Shown: positions 43,604 through 51,881 of the stretch, piece by piece
How the letters are laid out: every line of letters starts with the position of its first letter
Position numbering within the stretch: position 1 is the first letter of the stretch
The notes under the pieces: generated by a model
The model's input: only the letters and a program-made list of their open reading frames with translations
Database searches by the model: none
Told to the model about the DNA's origin: nothing
Made by a program: the position numbers and the translations under genes
Assembly (NCBI GenBank): GCA_022844485.1
Contig: JALHLQ010000007.1
Location: forward strand, 64,770 to 128,769
Source: Xanthobacteraceae bacterium
GTDB lineage: Bacteria > Pseudomonadota > Alphaproteobacteria > Rhizobiales > Xanthobacteraceae
Length of the DNA: 64,000 bases
Reading direction: 5' to 3'

Positions 43604-43630
43604 CGAATGCCCGCAACGGGGCATTCGTTT
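43604..43630 (+). terminator. Possible terminator hairpin
   Basis: CGAATGCCC and GGGCATTCG form a 9-bp stem with a 6-base loop followed by TTT, just downstream of the small gene ending at 43571. The T-run is short, so termination is uncertain. Confidence 0.4.
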
Positions 43631-43811
43631 GCAGCGGCAGGTAGACGCCGCCACGGCTTTGGTGCATCGTTGGATTGACCGATATGCCGCCTCAAGCGGC
43701 GATCGTCCATTCAACTCCAATCAGCCAGCCGGAGCCGACGCTGGTTAGCGAAAGACTTCGCGTGTCGGCTTCCGCGATCCTGCTTTTTGAACACGAGGCT
43801 GAGGTGTGACC

Positions 43812-43934
43812 ATGGCGCTAGATAACGTCTCTGCGATGCTGGGCCCTTTCGGAGCCTACGCGTTCGTCGCGTCGGCGATCGGGCTGTTCGCCGCTTTTCT
43901 CTATGTTTTCAACTTCACCAGCTTCTTTGGATGA
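43812..43934 (+). CDS. 40-residue putative membrane peptide
   Basis: A short reading frame encoding a peptide with one strong hydrophobic helix (YAFVASAIGLFAAFLYVF) ending in FTSFFG. GAGG lies 8 bases before the ATG. Too short for ordinary gene calling. It is isolated, with no known homologue that I recognise, and may be real or chance. Confidence 0.4.
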   Translation: MALDNVSAMLGPFGAYAFVASAIGLFAAFLYVFNFTSFFG

Positions 43935-43998
43935 GAGCGACCGCGCGCCGCCTCGCCGCCGTTCGGCGTGAGGCTCTCGACGCGCCCGAAAAAGCGCA

Positions 43999-44262
43999 TC
44001 AAAAGTCGCCGGGGGTGAGATCGTAAGATCCCTTCCGGCCACGGCGATAAATCTTCGTGGCAGCGGTATGGACCATGTCCCGGTTCAGATCGAAGGCGCG
44101 GAGGAATCCCGCCTCGTCGCGCGACATGTCGGGCTGGATTCGTTTCAAGGCGTCTTCATTGACAAAGAACGACGTTTCCAGCGCATCGTCGTGCCCCCAG
44201 AACCGAACAGAGCGCCTCGTTGAATCAAAGACGCGACTGCTGTTGGGAAATCGAAGCGACAT
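43999..44262 (-). CDS. DUF1488 family protein
   Basis: An 87-residue protein matching the DUF1488 pattern of rhizobial small proteins (MSLRFPNSSRVFDSTRRSVRFWGHD, with the later AFDLNRDMVHTAATKIY typical). The start is the ATG at 44262; the frame is open further upstream, but that part overlaps the neighbouring gene in another frame. Role unknown. Confidence 0.7.
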   Translation of the reverse strand: MSLRFPNSSRVFDSTRRSVRFWGHDDALETSFFVNEDALKRIQPDMSRDEAGFLRAFDLNRDMVHTAATKIYRRGRKGSYDLTPGDF

Positions 44263-44311
44263 CTCTAACGCGCGCCGTGACGCTCTGACGAAACGATACC
44301 GACCATGACCA

Positions 44312-44653
44312 TCACCGAAGCTCCCCTGCAAGACCGCGCGAGAGAGGATAATCGACATTCTCGTAGAGGCGGCGTATCGCGCCGCTGTCGTATCTGATCT
44401 CGTCGACTTCCAAAAAAGCCCCGACCAGCATGGCCGGCGGCAACTCCTCGATGGCAAAACGAACGGCTTCCGCGGCGCGGGCAAACCGCCGATAGCCGAT
44501 GAAGGGCCGCGTCTTGCGGCGGCCTCCGGCGGAGAACAGCTCGGCTTCCGCGCCGTAATCGAACAGCGCACTCTCGGCGGCCAGTTCGGCCATCGCTCGA
44601 GCCTTTCGTTTTGTGAGGAACAGCTGCATAGACATAAGCCTGCCCTGCGGCAA
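44312..44653 (-). CDS. Hypothetical protein
   Basis: A 113-residue protein (105 from the alternative ATG at 44629, MQLFLTKRKARAMAELAAE). It looks like a compact, mixed helical domain with no family I can name. It lies 49 bases upstream of the DUF1488 gene on the same strand, probably one transcript. Confidence 0.6.
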   Translation of the reverse strand: MPQGRLMSMQLFLTKRKARAMAELAAESALFDYGAEAELFSAGGRRKTRPFIGYRRFARAAEAVRFAIEELPPAMLVGAFLEVDEIRYDSGAIRRLYENVDYPLSRGLAGELR

Positions 44654-44815
44654 AACAAGGTGTGGCGAGTCTTTCGCCCAGTTTTATCGTTATTCTGTGG
44701 ACGGACGAGGCCGGGCCACGTAGGGTGACGCCGACGCGACGAGCACAATTGCGCTTTTCCGTGCCGCGGTGATGACATCGCCGCGATCCTGCCGCATCAA
44801 AGTCTCGTTCGCGTG

Positions 44816-44856
44816 CACATGTTTTCCGAGCGCACATGTTCTCCGAGCGTACATGG
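44816..44856. repeat. Short 17-bp tandem repeat
   Basis: CACATGTTTTCCGAGCG and CACATGTTCTCCGAGCG in direct succession (one difference), then a partial third TACATGG. It sits about 130 bases before the zinc-ribbon gene at 44984 in an otherwise empty gap (44654-44983). Confidence 0.6.
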
Positions 44857-44983
44857 CGGGCTGTGACCGGATGTGTGCGCGCTCATGCGCCGTTTCAAAG
44901 CGCCGCCGCAAACAGTGCCGCTGCTTCCGGTGCCGGGATTCAACCGAACAAAGGTCTCTTGCTTGACAGACATCGACACGCGC

Positions 44984-45184
44984 ATGATTCGATTTCAGTG
45001 TCCGAAGTGCGGGCATGAACTCGAGCAGACGATCGGCCGGCTGAAGTCGAGCGATGCCATGCGCTGCCCCGGCTGCGCCGTCGGAATCCATATCGATGCC
45101 GACCGGTTGGCCAATGCCGCCGACGAAATCCAAAAGGCTCTCGACAAGGTGCCCGCGGAGATCACCATCAAGTTCTTTCGGTGA
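44984..45184 (+). CDS. Small zinc-ribbon protein
   Basis: A 66-residue protein opening with MIRFQCPKCGH and, 20 residues on, CPGC, a single four-Cys zinc ribbon. The second half is helical. Its TGA overlaps the GTG at 45181 that opens the desaturase frame, suggesting an operon. Function unknown; small ribbons of this kind often bind nucleic acid or protein. Confidence 0.62.
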   Translation: MIRFQCPKCGHELEQTIGRLKSSDAMRCPGCAVGIHIDADRLANAADEIQKALDKVPAEITIKFFR

Positions 45185-46413
45185 TTGCCCCGGCGGACAT
45201 GCAACCTTATGTCCGGCGCGGGCGAGAGCCGACAACACCATTGGATTCGCAAGCGCTTTGGCTTGCGAAGGCGCCAGGCCCCCGCGGAAACGCCGGCCCT
45301 GCGCGTCAGAAACCTGGAGACGATGTCTTGACTCACTTATCCGTCGACGCGCCGGCCGAAGCTGATGCGAAACAACTCGCCCGCTTGTTCGCCAAGTATC
45401 GGGAACCCAACCAGCTGCGGAGCGCGGTGGAAATCCTGATCACGATCATCCCGCTGGTTCTGATCTGGATCGCGATGTGGGCTGCGCTCGACCTCGGCTA
45501 CGGACTGCATTTGCTTCTGGCGATTCCGGCCGCGGGCCTGCTCGTGCGCTTGTTCATGATCCAGCACGATTGCGGCCACGGTTCATTGTTTCGGAACCGC
45601 TCCGTCAACGACTGGATCGGCCGCGTGATCGGGGTGCTGACCTTGACGCCCTACGGCTATTGGCGGCGCTCTCACGCCGTGCACCATTCGACGTCAGGCA
45701 ATCTCGACCGGCGCGGGATCGGCGACATCGATACGCTGACCGCCGGCGAGTACCTGGCGCGATCGCGTTGGGGACGATTGTGCTATCGCGCCTACCGGCA
45801 CCCGCTCCTGATGTTCGGGCTTGGGCCCGCCTATTTGTTCCTCCTGAAACATCGCGTGCCGTCGGACATGATGTCGGCCGGACGGGGACCATGGCTCAGC
45901 ACCATCGGCACCAATGGCGCGATCGCCGCCGTTGCCGGAGTGATGATCTGGCTGCTCGGCGTGCAGGCCTTCCTGCTGGTGCATCTGCCGGTCATGATGC
46001 TCGGCGCGTCGATCGGGGTGTGGCTGTTCTACGTCCAACATCAATTCGAGGAGACCTCGTGGGAGCGCGACGGCGCCTGGAACGTGCATGAAGCGGCCCT
46101 TCACGGCAGTTCGCATTACGACCTGCCGCCCGTCCTGCGCTGGTTCACAGCCAATATCGGGCTGCACCACATTCATCATCTCTGCAGCCGGATTCCCTTC
46201 TATCGGCTGCCGTCGGTCCTGCGCGACCATCCCGATTTGCGGAACACGGGACGGATCACCCTCATGCAAAGCTTCTCGTGCGTGCGGCTGACGCTGTGGG
46301 ATGAGACCGCGCGCCGCCTGATCTCGTTCGGTGAACTCTCCGCGCTGCGCCGGCGGCGCGGAGGCCACGAGGCAGGATCCGCGCTGTCGAATCCGGGGGC
46401 GGCGCAGACCTGA
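45181..46413 (+). CDS. Fatty acid desaturase (membrane di-iron)
   Basis: Membrane-bound acyl-lipid desaturase. Three His boxes are present: HDCGHGS, HAVHH and HIHHL, the pattern of omega-6/omega-9 (DesA-like) enzymes. Four or so membrane helices lie between them. The first 49 residues from the GTG at 45181 look unconserved; a TTG at 45328 preceded by GGAGA would give a 361-residue protein of usual length and is a strong alternative start. It likely adjusts membrane fluidity; a cold-shock gene follows. Confidence 0.87.
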   Translation: MIAPADMQPYVRRGREPTTPLDSQALWLAKAPGPRGNAGPARQKPGDDVLTHLSVDAPAEADAKQLARLFAKYREPNQLRSAVEILITIIPLVLIWIAMWAALDLGYGLHLLLAIPAAGLLVRLFMIQHDCGHGSLFRNRSVNDWIGRVIGVLTLTPYGYWRRSHAVHHSTSGNLDRRGIGDIDTLTAGEYLARSRWGRLCYRAYRHPLLMFGLGPAYLFLLKHRVPSDMMSAGRGPWLSTIGTNGAIAAVAGVMIWLLGVQAFLLVHLPVMMLGASIGVWLFYVQHQFEETSWERDGAWNVHEAALHGSSHYDLPPVLRWFTANIGLHHIHHLCSRIPFYRLPSVLRDHPDLRNTGRITLMQSFSCVRLTLWDETARRLISFGELSALRRRRGGHEAGSALSNPGAAQT

Positions 46414-46638
46414 AAAGGCGCCGCCCACGCCATCCTTGTGAGAATCCATCATCGGTGGTATGTAACTTGATCGACTTTTGCCGGATCATCGGGCCGTCTT
46501 GCCTTTTGCTTTTTAGCCTAGGCGTACGTTCAGACTCCTCCAAACATCGAAATCATCGTTCGAAGCCGCCCGTGGAGAACCACTCGTGGCTTCGACCAAG
46601 TGAACTTATGAACCTATGCTCAGTGAAAGGGCTATCTG

Positions 46639-46848
46639 ATGAATACAGGCATTGTGAAGTTTTATAACGGCCAAAAAGGTTTCGGCTTCATCCAGCCGGA
46701 TGACGGCAGCAAGGACGTCTTCGTCCATGCGACGGCGCTGGAGCGCGCCGGAATCTCCGGGCTCGCGGAAGGGCAAAAAGTGTCCTTCAACACCCAGCGG
46801 GACACCCGGACCGGCAAGATCGGCGTCGACACGCTCCAGGTTATCTGA
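46639..46848 (+). CDS. Cold-shock protein, CspA family
   Basis: A 69-residue single cold-shock domain with RNP1 (KGFGFI, residues 13-18) and RNP2 (VFVHA). It acts as an RNA chaperone. A leader of more than 150 bases without any gene (46455-46638) precedes it, as is usual for csp genes whose 5' UTR responds to cold. Confidence 0.95.
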   Translation: MNTGIVKFYNGQKGFGFIQPDDGSKDVFVHATALERAGISGLAEGQKVSFNTQRDTRTGKIGVDTLQVI

Positions 46849-46948
46849 GCCGGCCACGAAGAGCTGTGGGAGGGCCGTGCAGCGCGCGGCTTTCCCGCTT
46901 TCGGATTCGTTTCCCGGCACGTCGCGCTTCGATCCATAAGGACACGGC

Positions 46949-47140
46949 ATGAGCAATCATTTTCGATCCGGTCAAACGGTGCGCCTCGCGCGGGGCGTTG
47001 CCTACCGTTCGGCGGCCGGGGGCGAATACAAGGTCGTCGCGCTGCTTCCGGACGAGGGCGTCGGGCGGCGATACCGGGTGAAGAGCGTGCGCGAGCCGCA
47101 TGAGCGCGTCGTGAGCGAAGAGGATCTGGAATCGGTTTGA
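46949..47140 (+). CDS. Small hypothetical protein
   Basis: A 63-residue basic protein with alternating beta-like strands (GQTVRLARGVAYR, GEYKVVALLP, YRVKSV). I recall similar small proteins in many rhizobial genomes with no assigned role. It lies 100 bases downstream of the cold-shock gene. The stretch from 47141 to 47406 shows nothing. Confidence 0.68.
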   Translation: MSNHFRSGQTVRLARGVAYRSAAGGEYKVVALLPDEGVGRRYRVKSVREPHERVVSEEDLESV

Positions 47141-47406
47141 GCGCCGCCATGGCCTTGTGACGATCAAGCCGCCCACGGCCGCAGAAAAGGCCTCGCCGCA
47201 TTGTTGCGAGTTTCGATTTACGCCTGCGCGACGAACGCAGCGTGACCCCTCAAACCCGCATTTTATTTTGCGTGCCGGTTCGGTTGCTGTTCAAGCCAGA
47301 ATCGATTGCCGCAAATCTGCAATTCGTCGCCACATCGACAATCGCAATGAGACGCCATCGGCGCTGGCGGATCCGGCCAAAGCAGCCTGATCCGCCAATC
47401 GCCGGC

Positions 47407-47910
47407 CTATTTGCCGTTGATCGCGATGCGCTTGACGGGCGGTTTGGCCCCGGCCACGCGCGGCAATGAGATGGTCAGCACGCCGTTTTTGAAAGCGGCG
47501 CTCACCTTGTCCTGATCGACGTCGTCGATCGGGATGCGGCGTTCGAACCTGCCGTAGAAACGCTCGCTGAACAGCCGGTCCTTGTCGGATGTTTCCATCT
47601 TCTTCTCGCCGCTGATGACGAGCATTCCATCGGACAACTGGACGTCGACATCCTTCTCCTCGAGGCCGGGCAGCTCCGCTGTGACCTTGACCTCGTTCTC
47701 CGCTTCGCTCACCTCGATGGTGGGCCAGCCGTAGCTTCGGTCCAGCAGTCGCCCGCCGAGAGTCGAGGGCGCCAGATCGAAGCCGCGAAAGACATCGTCG
47801 AACAGCCGGTTCATCTCTCGGTGAAACGTCAGAAACGGGTTGATGTCCTCACCGCGCCGCACGGTCACGTCGCGGCCGCGGTTCCAAGGTATCAGATCTC
47901 TGATGGCCAT
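47407..47910 (-). CDS. Hsp20/alpha-crystallin family small heat-shock protein
   Basis: A 167-residue holdase chaperone. The alpha-crystallin domain (about 55-150) contains VKVTAELPGLEEKDVDVQL and the closing AAFKNGVLTISLPR with its G-V-L motif. An N-terminal RDLIPWNRGRD start is typical of the class seen in rhizobia. It lies 75 bases downstream of the second hsp20 gene on the same strand. Confidence 0.93.
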   Translation of the reverse strand: MAIRDLIPWNRGRDVTVRRGEDINPFLTFHREMNRLFDDVFRGFDLAPSTLGGRLLDRSYGWPTIEVSEAENEVKVTAELPGLEEKDVDVQLSDGMLVISGEKKMETSDKDRLFSERFYGRFERRIPIDDVDQDKVSAAFKNGVLTISLPRVAGAKPPVKRIAINGK

Positions 47911-47938
47911 TGTCGTTACTCCTATGCGTGGGCGCCGC

Positions 47939-47958
47939 CCGCGGCCTTGGGGCCGCGG
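47939..47958 (-). other. Intercistronic hairpin between the two hsp20 genes
   Basis: CCGCGGCC, a TTGG loop and GGCCGCGG form a perfect 8-bp stem in the 75-base gap. It may balance the two messages or form part of the second gene's leader structure. Confidence 0.5.
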
Positions 47959-47985
47959 ACGGTAGCCGAACGATTCTCGAACCGT

Positions 47986-48435
47986 TCAGGCAGCCTTCTT
48001 TTGTTCGATCGTAGGCTTGTGGCCCGCATTGATCGCTATGCGGCGGGGCTTCATCGCCTCCGGCACTTCACGGACGATCTCGATTTTCAAGAGACCGTCC
48101 TCGAAAGACGCGCCCTTCACCTGCATGTAGTCGGCAAGATTGAACACGCGCCGGAAGGGACGGGCCGAAATGCCCTGGTAGAGATATTCGGTTTCGGGCT
48201 TTTGCGACTTGGCGCCTTCCACCGTCAGCGCGTTCTGCTCGGCGGTGATCGTCACCTCGTCGGGGCTGAAGCCCGCCAACGCGAGCGAAATGCGGTAGTG
48301 GTCCTCGCCGGTCCGTTCGATGTTGTAGGGCGGGTAGCCGTCTTCCGTCCGCTGGGTCGACTGATCGAGCAAGTCGAACAGGCGGTCGAAGCCGATGGTC
48401 GAACGCCACAAGGGCGTGGGGTCGAAGGTCCTCAT
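47986..48435 (-). CDS. Hsp20 small heat-shock protein, IbpA/HspA-like
   Basis: A 149-residue class A small heat-shock protein. MRTFDPTPLWRSTIGFDRLFDLL is the standard N-terminus of rhizobial HspA-type proteins; the crystallin domain has YRISLALAGFSPDEV and ASFEDGLLKIEI. GGAGG 8 bases upstream supports the ATG at 48435 over the one at 48441. The leader carries a ROSE-like thermosensor. Confidence 0.93.
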   Translation of the reverse strand: MRTFDPTPLWRSTIGFDRLFDLLDQSTQRTEDGYPPYNIERTGEDHYRISLALAGFSPDEVTITAEQNALTVEGAKSQKPETEYLYQGISARPFRRVFNLADYMQVKGASFEDGLLKIEIVREVPEAMKPRRIAINAGHKPTIEQKKAA

Positions 48436-48441
48436 AGCCAT

Positions 48442-48545
48442 ATCCTCCATTTGAGCAACATGGAAATCAGGAGCGTCGGACACCGTCCGGCGCCCGGTTC
48501 GCCGGGTCCGCTCAGGGCCCCCGGCACCGCAAACACTGCGGCGGC
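48442..48545 (-). promoter_or_regulatory. ROSE-like RNA thermometer in the hsp20 leader
   Basis: In the message, TTGCTC (48453-48458) faces the Shine-Dalgarno GGAGG (48444-48448) across a tiny AAAT-type loop, the conserved 3' hairpin of ROSE elements in rhizobial small heat-shock leaders. Further GC-rich hairpins lie 5' of it. The left boundary is approximate. Heat would melt the hairpin and free the ribosome site. Confidence 0.65.
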
Positions 48546-48795
48546 TGACGAATTAGAAAACGAATTTGCCGTTTCAAGAGGGGCTGATTCGAAAATCGAT
48601 TCTGCGGCGCAAAAATCCGGCCGCGATCCGGGGAAATCGTTAATCGATCCTTAGCAGCCAGACGCCTGCGGCCGCTGCAAACCCCTCTTGAAAATCGAAA
48701 ATCCTGTTTCTAAATCGCTTGGCCGACAGGCGCGCTTTGCGGGCCCTGTCGCGGGGCGTTGCCCTCAAAGACCCATGTCGCTCACGCAAAGGGAT

Positions 48796-49149
48796 ATGGC
48801 CATGGCCGAAACAGCGAACCGAAAGGACTTCGATCTCGACCGTCTCCTTCATCCTGCCGGGGCTTTCCGGACCCCCATGGATGTCGTCGCCGATCCGGAT
48901 ATGACCACGCAAGAGAAGCGGGCCATTCTCGCTTCCTGGGCCTCCGACGCCTGCGCTGTCGAAGCCGCGCCGGATCTTCGCCGCCCGCCATCGGCTCCCA
49001 TCGTGCGCTTTGACGACGTCATGGACGCGTTGAAGCGGCTGGACGGGGAAGCCGCCGACAGACCCCAGTACGGCAAGTTCATCGATCGCGCCCGGCGCTG
49101 GAAGGACCTCTACCGCAGCGACACCGGCGGCCGCTCCCTCTCCGCCTGA
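48796..49149 (+). CDS. Hypothetical protein (rhizobial type)
   Basis: A 117-residue protein. The start at 48796 or 48802 is supported by AAAGGG just upstream; the frame is open earlier. A central TTQEKRAILASWASDACAVEA is a motif I recall from small conserved rhizobial proteins of unknown function. It is divergent from the hsp20 genes and may share heat regulation. Confidence 0.65.
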   Translation: MAMAETANRKDFDLDRLLHPAGAFRTPMDVVADPDMTTQEKRAILASWASDACAVEAAPDLRRPPSAPIVRFDDVMDALKRLDGEAADRPQYGKFIDRARRWKDLYRSDTGGRSLSA

Positions 49150-49344
49150 CGAAGTCGGCCTGCTGCCGGTTCTGTCGACACCCGCTCAAAGTTAATGGAA
49201 CCGGCAGCATGCCAAACTTCGGAATCGCCGCGCGTTGCTGGCGCTGGCTGTCGTCAACGTCGCGGGATTGTCGGGGTGGCGGTGGCGAGGGGGCGGGGGA
49301 CTTGATCGCGGGGAGCTTGCAATTGGGCGGCGACCGCGAGCCGC

Positions 49345-50454
49345 TCACGCGATCACCGCCAGTGAATAGCTGGTGCTGCGCCCTCCCCCCTCGTCCTTGA
49401 CCAATATGCCGCGCTCCAGCAAATCGCTGATGTCGCGCAGCGCGGTGTCCGGCGAGCACTTCTCCAGGGCCGCCCATTTCGACGAGGTGAGCTTACCCTC
49501 GAAGCCGTCGAGCAAGCGGTTCAGCATGTCGCGCTGGCGGTCGTTGAGCGCATCGCCCGCATGCTTCTCCCAGAAGCGCGCTTTCTTCAGCACGCCGGCG
49601 AGAATGCTCTCCGCGCCGTCAATCGCGCGTCCAAGGCACGCGAGAAACCACGCAAGCCACGCGGTGATGTCGAGATCGCCCTTCTGCGTCGATTCGAGAA
49701 TCTCGTAATACGCCTTGCGCTCCTGCCGGATTTGAGCCGACATGCTGTAGAAGCGCTGCGGGCTTTGCTCCGAGCGCGCAAGCTGCATGTCGGCGATCGC
49801 TCTCGCGATGCGCCCGTTGCCGTCCTCGAAGGGGTGGATGGTGACGAACCACAGGTGGGCGGCGCCCGCCTTGAGCACAGGATCGATGTCCTCTGCGCCA
49901 TTGAACCAGGCAAGAAACGCCGTCATGTCATCGGCGACGCGCCCGGCTTTCGGGGCTTGGTAATGCACGCGCTCGCGGCCGAGCGGCCCCGAGATCACCT
50001 GCATCGGCCCCGACTTGTCGTTGCGCCAGCCGCCGACCGTGATCTTGTGCATGCCGCTGCGCCCGGCGGGAAACAGCGACGCATGCCAGCCAAACAGCCG
50101 CTCGTCGGTCAGGGGCTGCCGGTAATTCTGGGTTGCGTCGAGCATCATCTCGACGATGCCCTCAACCTCGCGGTCCGCCGGAACCAGCCCGCCGATATCC
50201 ATCCCGAGACGCCGGGCGAGGGACGAGCGCACCTGATCGCGGTCGAGGATCTCGCCTTCGATCTCGCTGGACTTGAGGACGTCCTCGGTCAGGGTCTGGA
50301 GCGCCGCCTCTCTGCGCAGCGGAAAACCCAGCCCTTCCATGCGGCCGATCAGCCGGCCCTGGCGATGGCGCACGGCCCCCAAAGCCTCAACTAATCCCTT
50401 GTCATTCCAGTTTAATTCAGGCCAATCCGGCCGTTCATGGATATAGGTTGGCAT
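49345..50454 (-). CDS. Fic family protein (class II, predicted AMPylase)
   Basis: A 369-residue Fic protein. The catalytic core is HPFEDGNGRIAR near residue 206, complete with His and the anion-binding residues. An N-terminal inhibitory helix motif SSEIEGE near residue 63 places it in class II, where the Glu blocks ATP until relieved. An N-terminal DUF4172-like region and a C-terminal winged-helix segment (DTALRDISDLLERGILV) are present. No antitoxin gene is adjacent, as expected for class II. An inverted repeat precedes the start. Confidence 0.9.
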   Translation of the reverse strand: MPTYIHERPDWPELNWNDKGLVEALGAVRHRQGRLIGRMEGLGFPLRREAALQTLTEDVLKSSEIEGEILDRDQVRSSLARRLGMDIGGLVPADREVEGIVEMMLDATQNYRQPLTDERLFGWHASLFPAGRSGMHKITVGGWRNDKSGPMQVISGPLGRERVHYQAPKAGRVADDMTAFLAWFNGAEDIDPVLKAGAAHLWFVTIHPFEDGNGRIARAIADMQLARSEQSPQRFYSMSAQIRQERKAYYEILESTQKGDLDITAWLAWFLACLGRAIDGAESILAGVLKKARFWEKHAGDALNDRQRDMLNRLLDGFEGKLTSSKWAALEKCSPDTALRDISDLLERGILVKDEGGGRSTSYSLAVIA

Positions 50455-50456
50455 CT

Positions 50457-50481
50457 AATCACCGCATTATTTGCGGCGATT
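50457..50481. promoter_or_regulatory. Inverted repeat just upstream of the fic start
   Basis: AATC-A-CCGCA, a TTATT loop, then TGCGG-C-GATT, two bases from the ATG at 50454 and covering the expected Shine-Dalgarno. A candidate site for autoregulation by the Fic protein's own winged helix, or a translational hairpin. Confidence 0.4.
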
Positions 50482-50671
50482 ATGGCGAGCTTTGCCCGCA
50501 AGGTCAAGGACTATCTCCGCGGGATGTGCGGTGAATATGTTCGGTATTCTCCGCATGGCGATCACGTCATGGACGATAGCCTCGGCGAGGCCGGGACCGA
50601 GGCCGTGACGGGCGGCGGGTCCTCAAGTGAATTGGGAACCGGCAGCAGGTCCCGCTTCGCCGGAAAATGCC

Positions 50672-50992
50672 CTACTGGTGGATCGCCATGCACCAATACG
50701 TCCGACCGCTGCGGCTGCGGGCTGAGGCCACTTCCTTGAACCCGGGCAACATCATGTTCCGGGCGTGGCCCGGCGATCTCCACCACATTGCGCGGGCGCA
50801 GGCTTCCGTCGCGCATCCATAGGCGACGTTCTCTGCCCGCAGGCCGTATCGTTGGGCGCGCGAGCGAAATCCGCTGTGATCAAGGCGGTCTCGGCGCGCC
50901 ATGCCGGCCGCACATTCGTGGGCGGCGCTCGCGAATGCACCCGCCGGCGCCATGGCGATGATCAAAGCGATGAGAGCTGTTTTGGCGAGCAT
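50672..50992 (-). CDS. Small secreted CAP-domain (SCP/PR-1) protein
   Basis: A 106-residue protein. A signal peptide (KTALIALIIAMAPAGAFA) is followed by a compact CAP domain with DHSGFRSRAQRYGLRAENVAYG and MWWRSPGHARNMM, both family motifs. It ends in YWCMAIHQ. The length is short for the family (usually about 150), but the core is whole. The ATG at 50992 starts the signal peptide. CAP proteins have varied, mostly unknown bacterial roles. Confidence 0.75.
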   Translation of the reverse strand: MLAKTALIALIIAMAPAGAFASAAHECAAGMARRDRLDHSGFRSRAQRYGLRAENVAYGCATEACARAMWWRSPGHARNMMLPGFKEVASARSRSGRTYWCMAIHQ

Positions 50993-51119
50993 GATGGTGT
51001 TTCTGAGGTTTGGACTGGTGAAGGCAATTAACCGACCCAAATTAGCAGCAGACGTGCGGCGCGAATATCAAATCCAGGCGATGGCATGTCAGAGGAAGGT
51101 ACGGTCGGTTTTCTTGTCG

Positions 51120-51869
51120 TTAGGTCACTCCGCCATCGGCAATGATCGTACGCCCTGTGATCCAGCCAGCTTCGGAAGAACACAAAAAAAGTGCGAGACC
51201 CGCGATATCATCGGGCTGTCCGATCCGTCCGAGTGGCGTCGCGGCCACAATGCCCGGGCCTCTTTCCGCGAGAATCGTGGTGGTCATTTCGGTCTCGATC
51301 ACGCCGGGCGCGATGGCGTTGACGGTGATACCCTTGGGACCAAGCTCCTTGCTCCAGGCATGGGTCAACGTGACAACCGCCGCTTTTGAGGCGGAGTAGA
51401 TCGAACTTGCCGGGATCGGGCGAAAGGCCAGCGCCGAGGCGAAATTGACAATGCGCCCGCCCGGCGTGGTCAGTTCAGGAAGTACCGCCTGGGTGACGAG
51501 GACCGTCCCCAGGACATTGGCATCCAGAATCAAGCGAACAAACGCGGCGTCCATTGCGCCCAGCGGGCGATACGGCGCGATGCCGGCGCAATTGACGAGA
51601 ATATCGATCCGGCCGAACTGGGTGACAGTCTCGGCGGCGATCCGCCGCGCCGCATCCGAATCGGTAATGTCGCCCTTCACCGCGAGGCATTCTCCGCCGG
51701 CGCGATTGATTTGCTCTGATACGTTCGCCGCTGCCTCGCCGTGCACATAAAAGCCGATGGCGACGCGAATGCCGGCTTCGGCGAAACGGCGCGCAACCGC
51801 CGCCCCGATTCCGCGCGATCCGCCGGTGATCAGCGCGACCTTGCCGCTCATTGATTTGCTGTCCGCCAT
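51120..51869 (-). CDS. SDR family oxidoreductase (FabG-like)
   Basis: A 249-residue classical short-chain dehydrogenase. TGGSRGIG near residue 15, NCAG near 90 and the catalytic YSASK near 155 are present. The ending WITGRTIIADGG is the usual FabG-type terminus. Last gene of the eight-gene operon, 12 bases after the flavodoxin-fold reductase. It probably reduces or oxidises an intermediate of the cluster's substrate. Confidence 0.9.
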   Translation of the reverse strand: MADSKSMSGKVALITGGSRGIGAAVARRFAEAGIRVAIGFYVHGEAAANVSEQINRAGGECLAVKGDITDSDAARRIAAETVTQFGRIDILVNCAGIAPYRPLGAMDAAFVRLILDANVLGTVLVTQAVLPELTTPGGRIVNFASALAFRPIPASSIYSASKAAVVTLTHAWSKELGPKGITVNAIAPGVIETEMTTTILAERGPGIVAATPLGRIGQPDDIAGLALFLCSSEAGWITGRTIIADGGVT

Positions 51870-51881
51870 GGAAACCTGCCT

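Noticed and set aside
43999..44778. 259-residue single gene on the minus strand
   Set aside because: Only the last 87 residues look like a protein family (DUF1488). The upstream part runs out of frame through another probable gene at 44312-44653.
44963..44968. TTGACA as a -35 box before the zinc-ribbon gene
   Set aside because: It is only 16 bases from the ATG, leaving no room for a -10 box and ribosome site.
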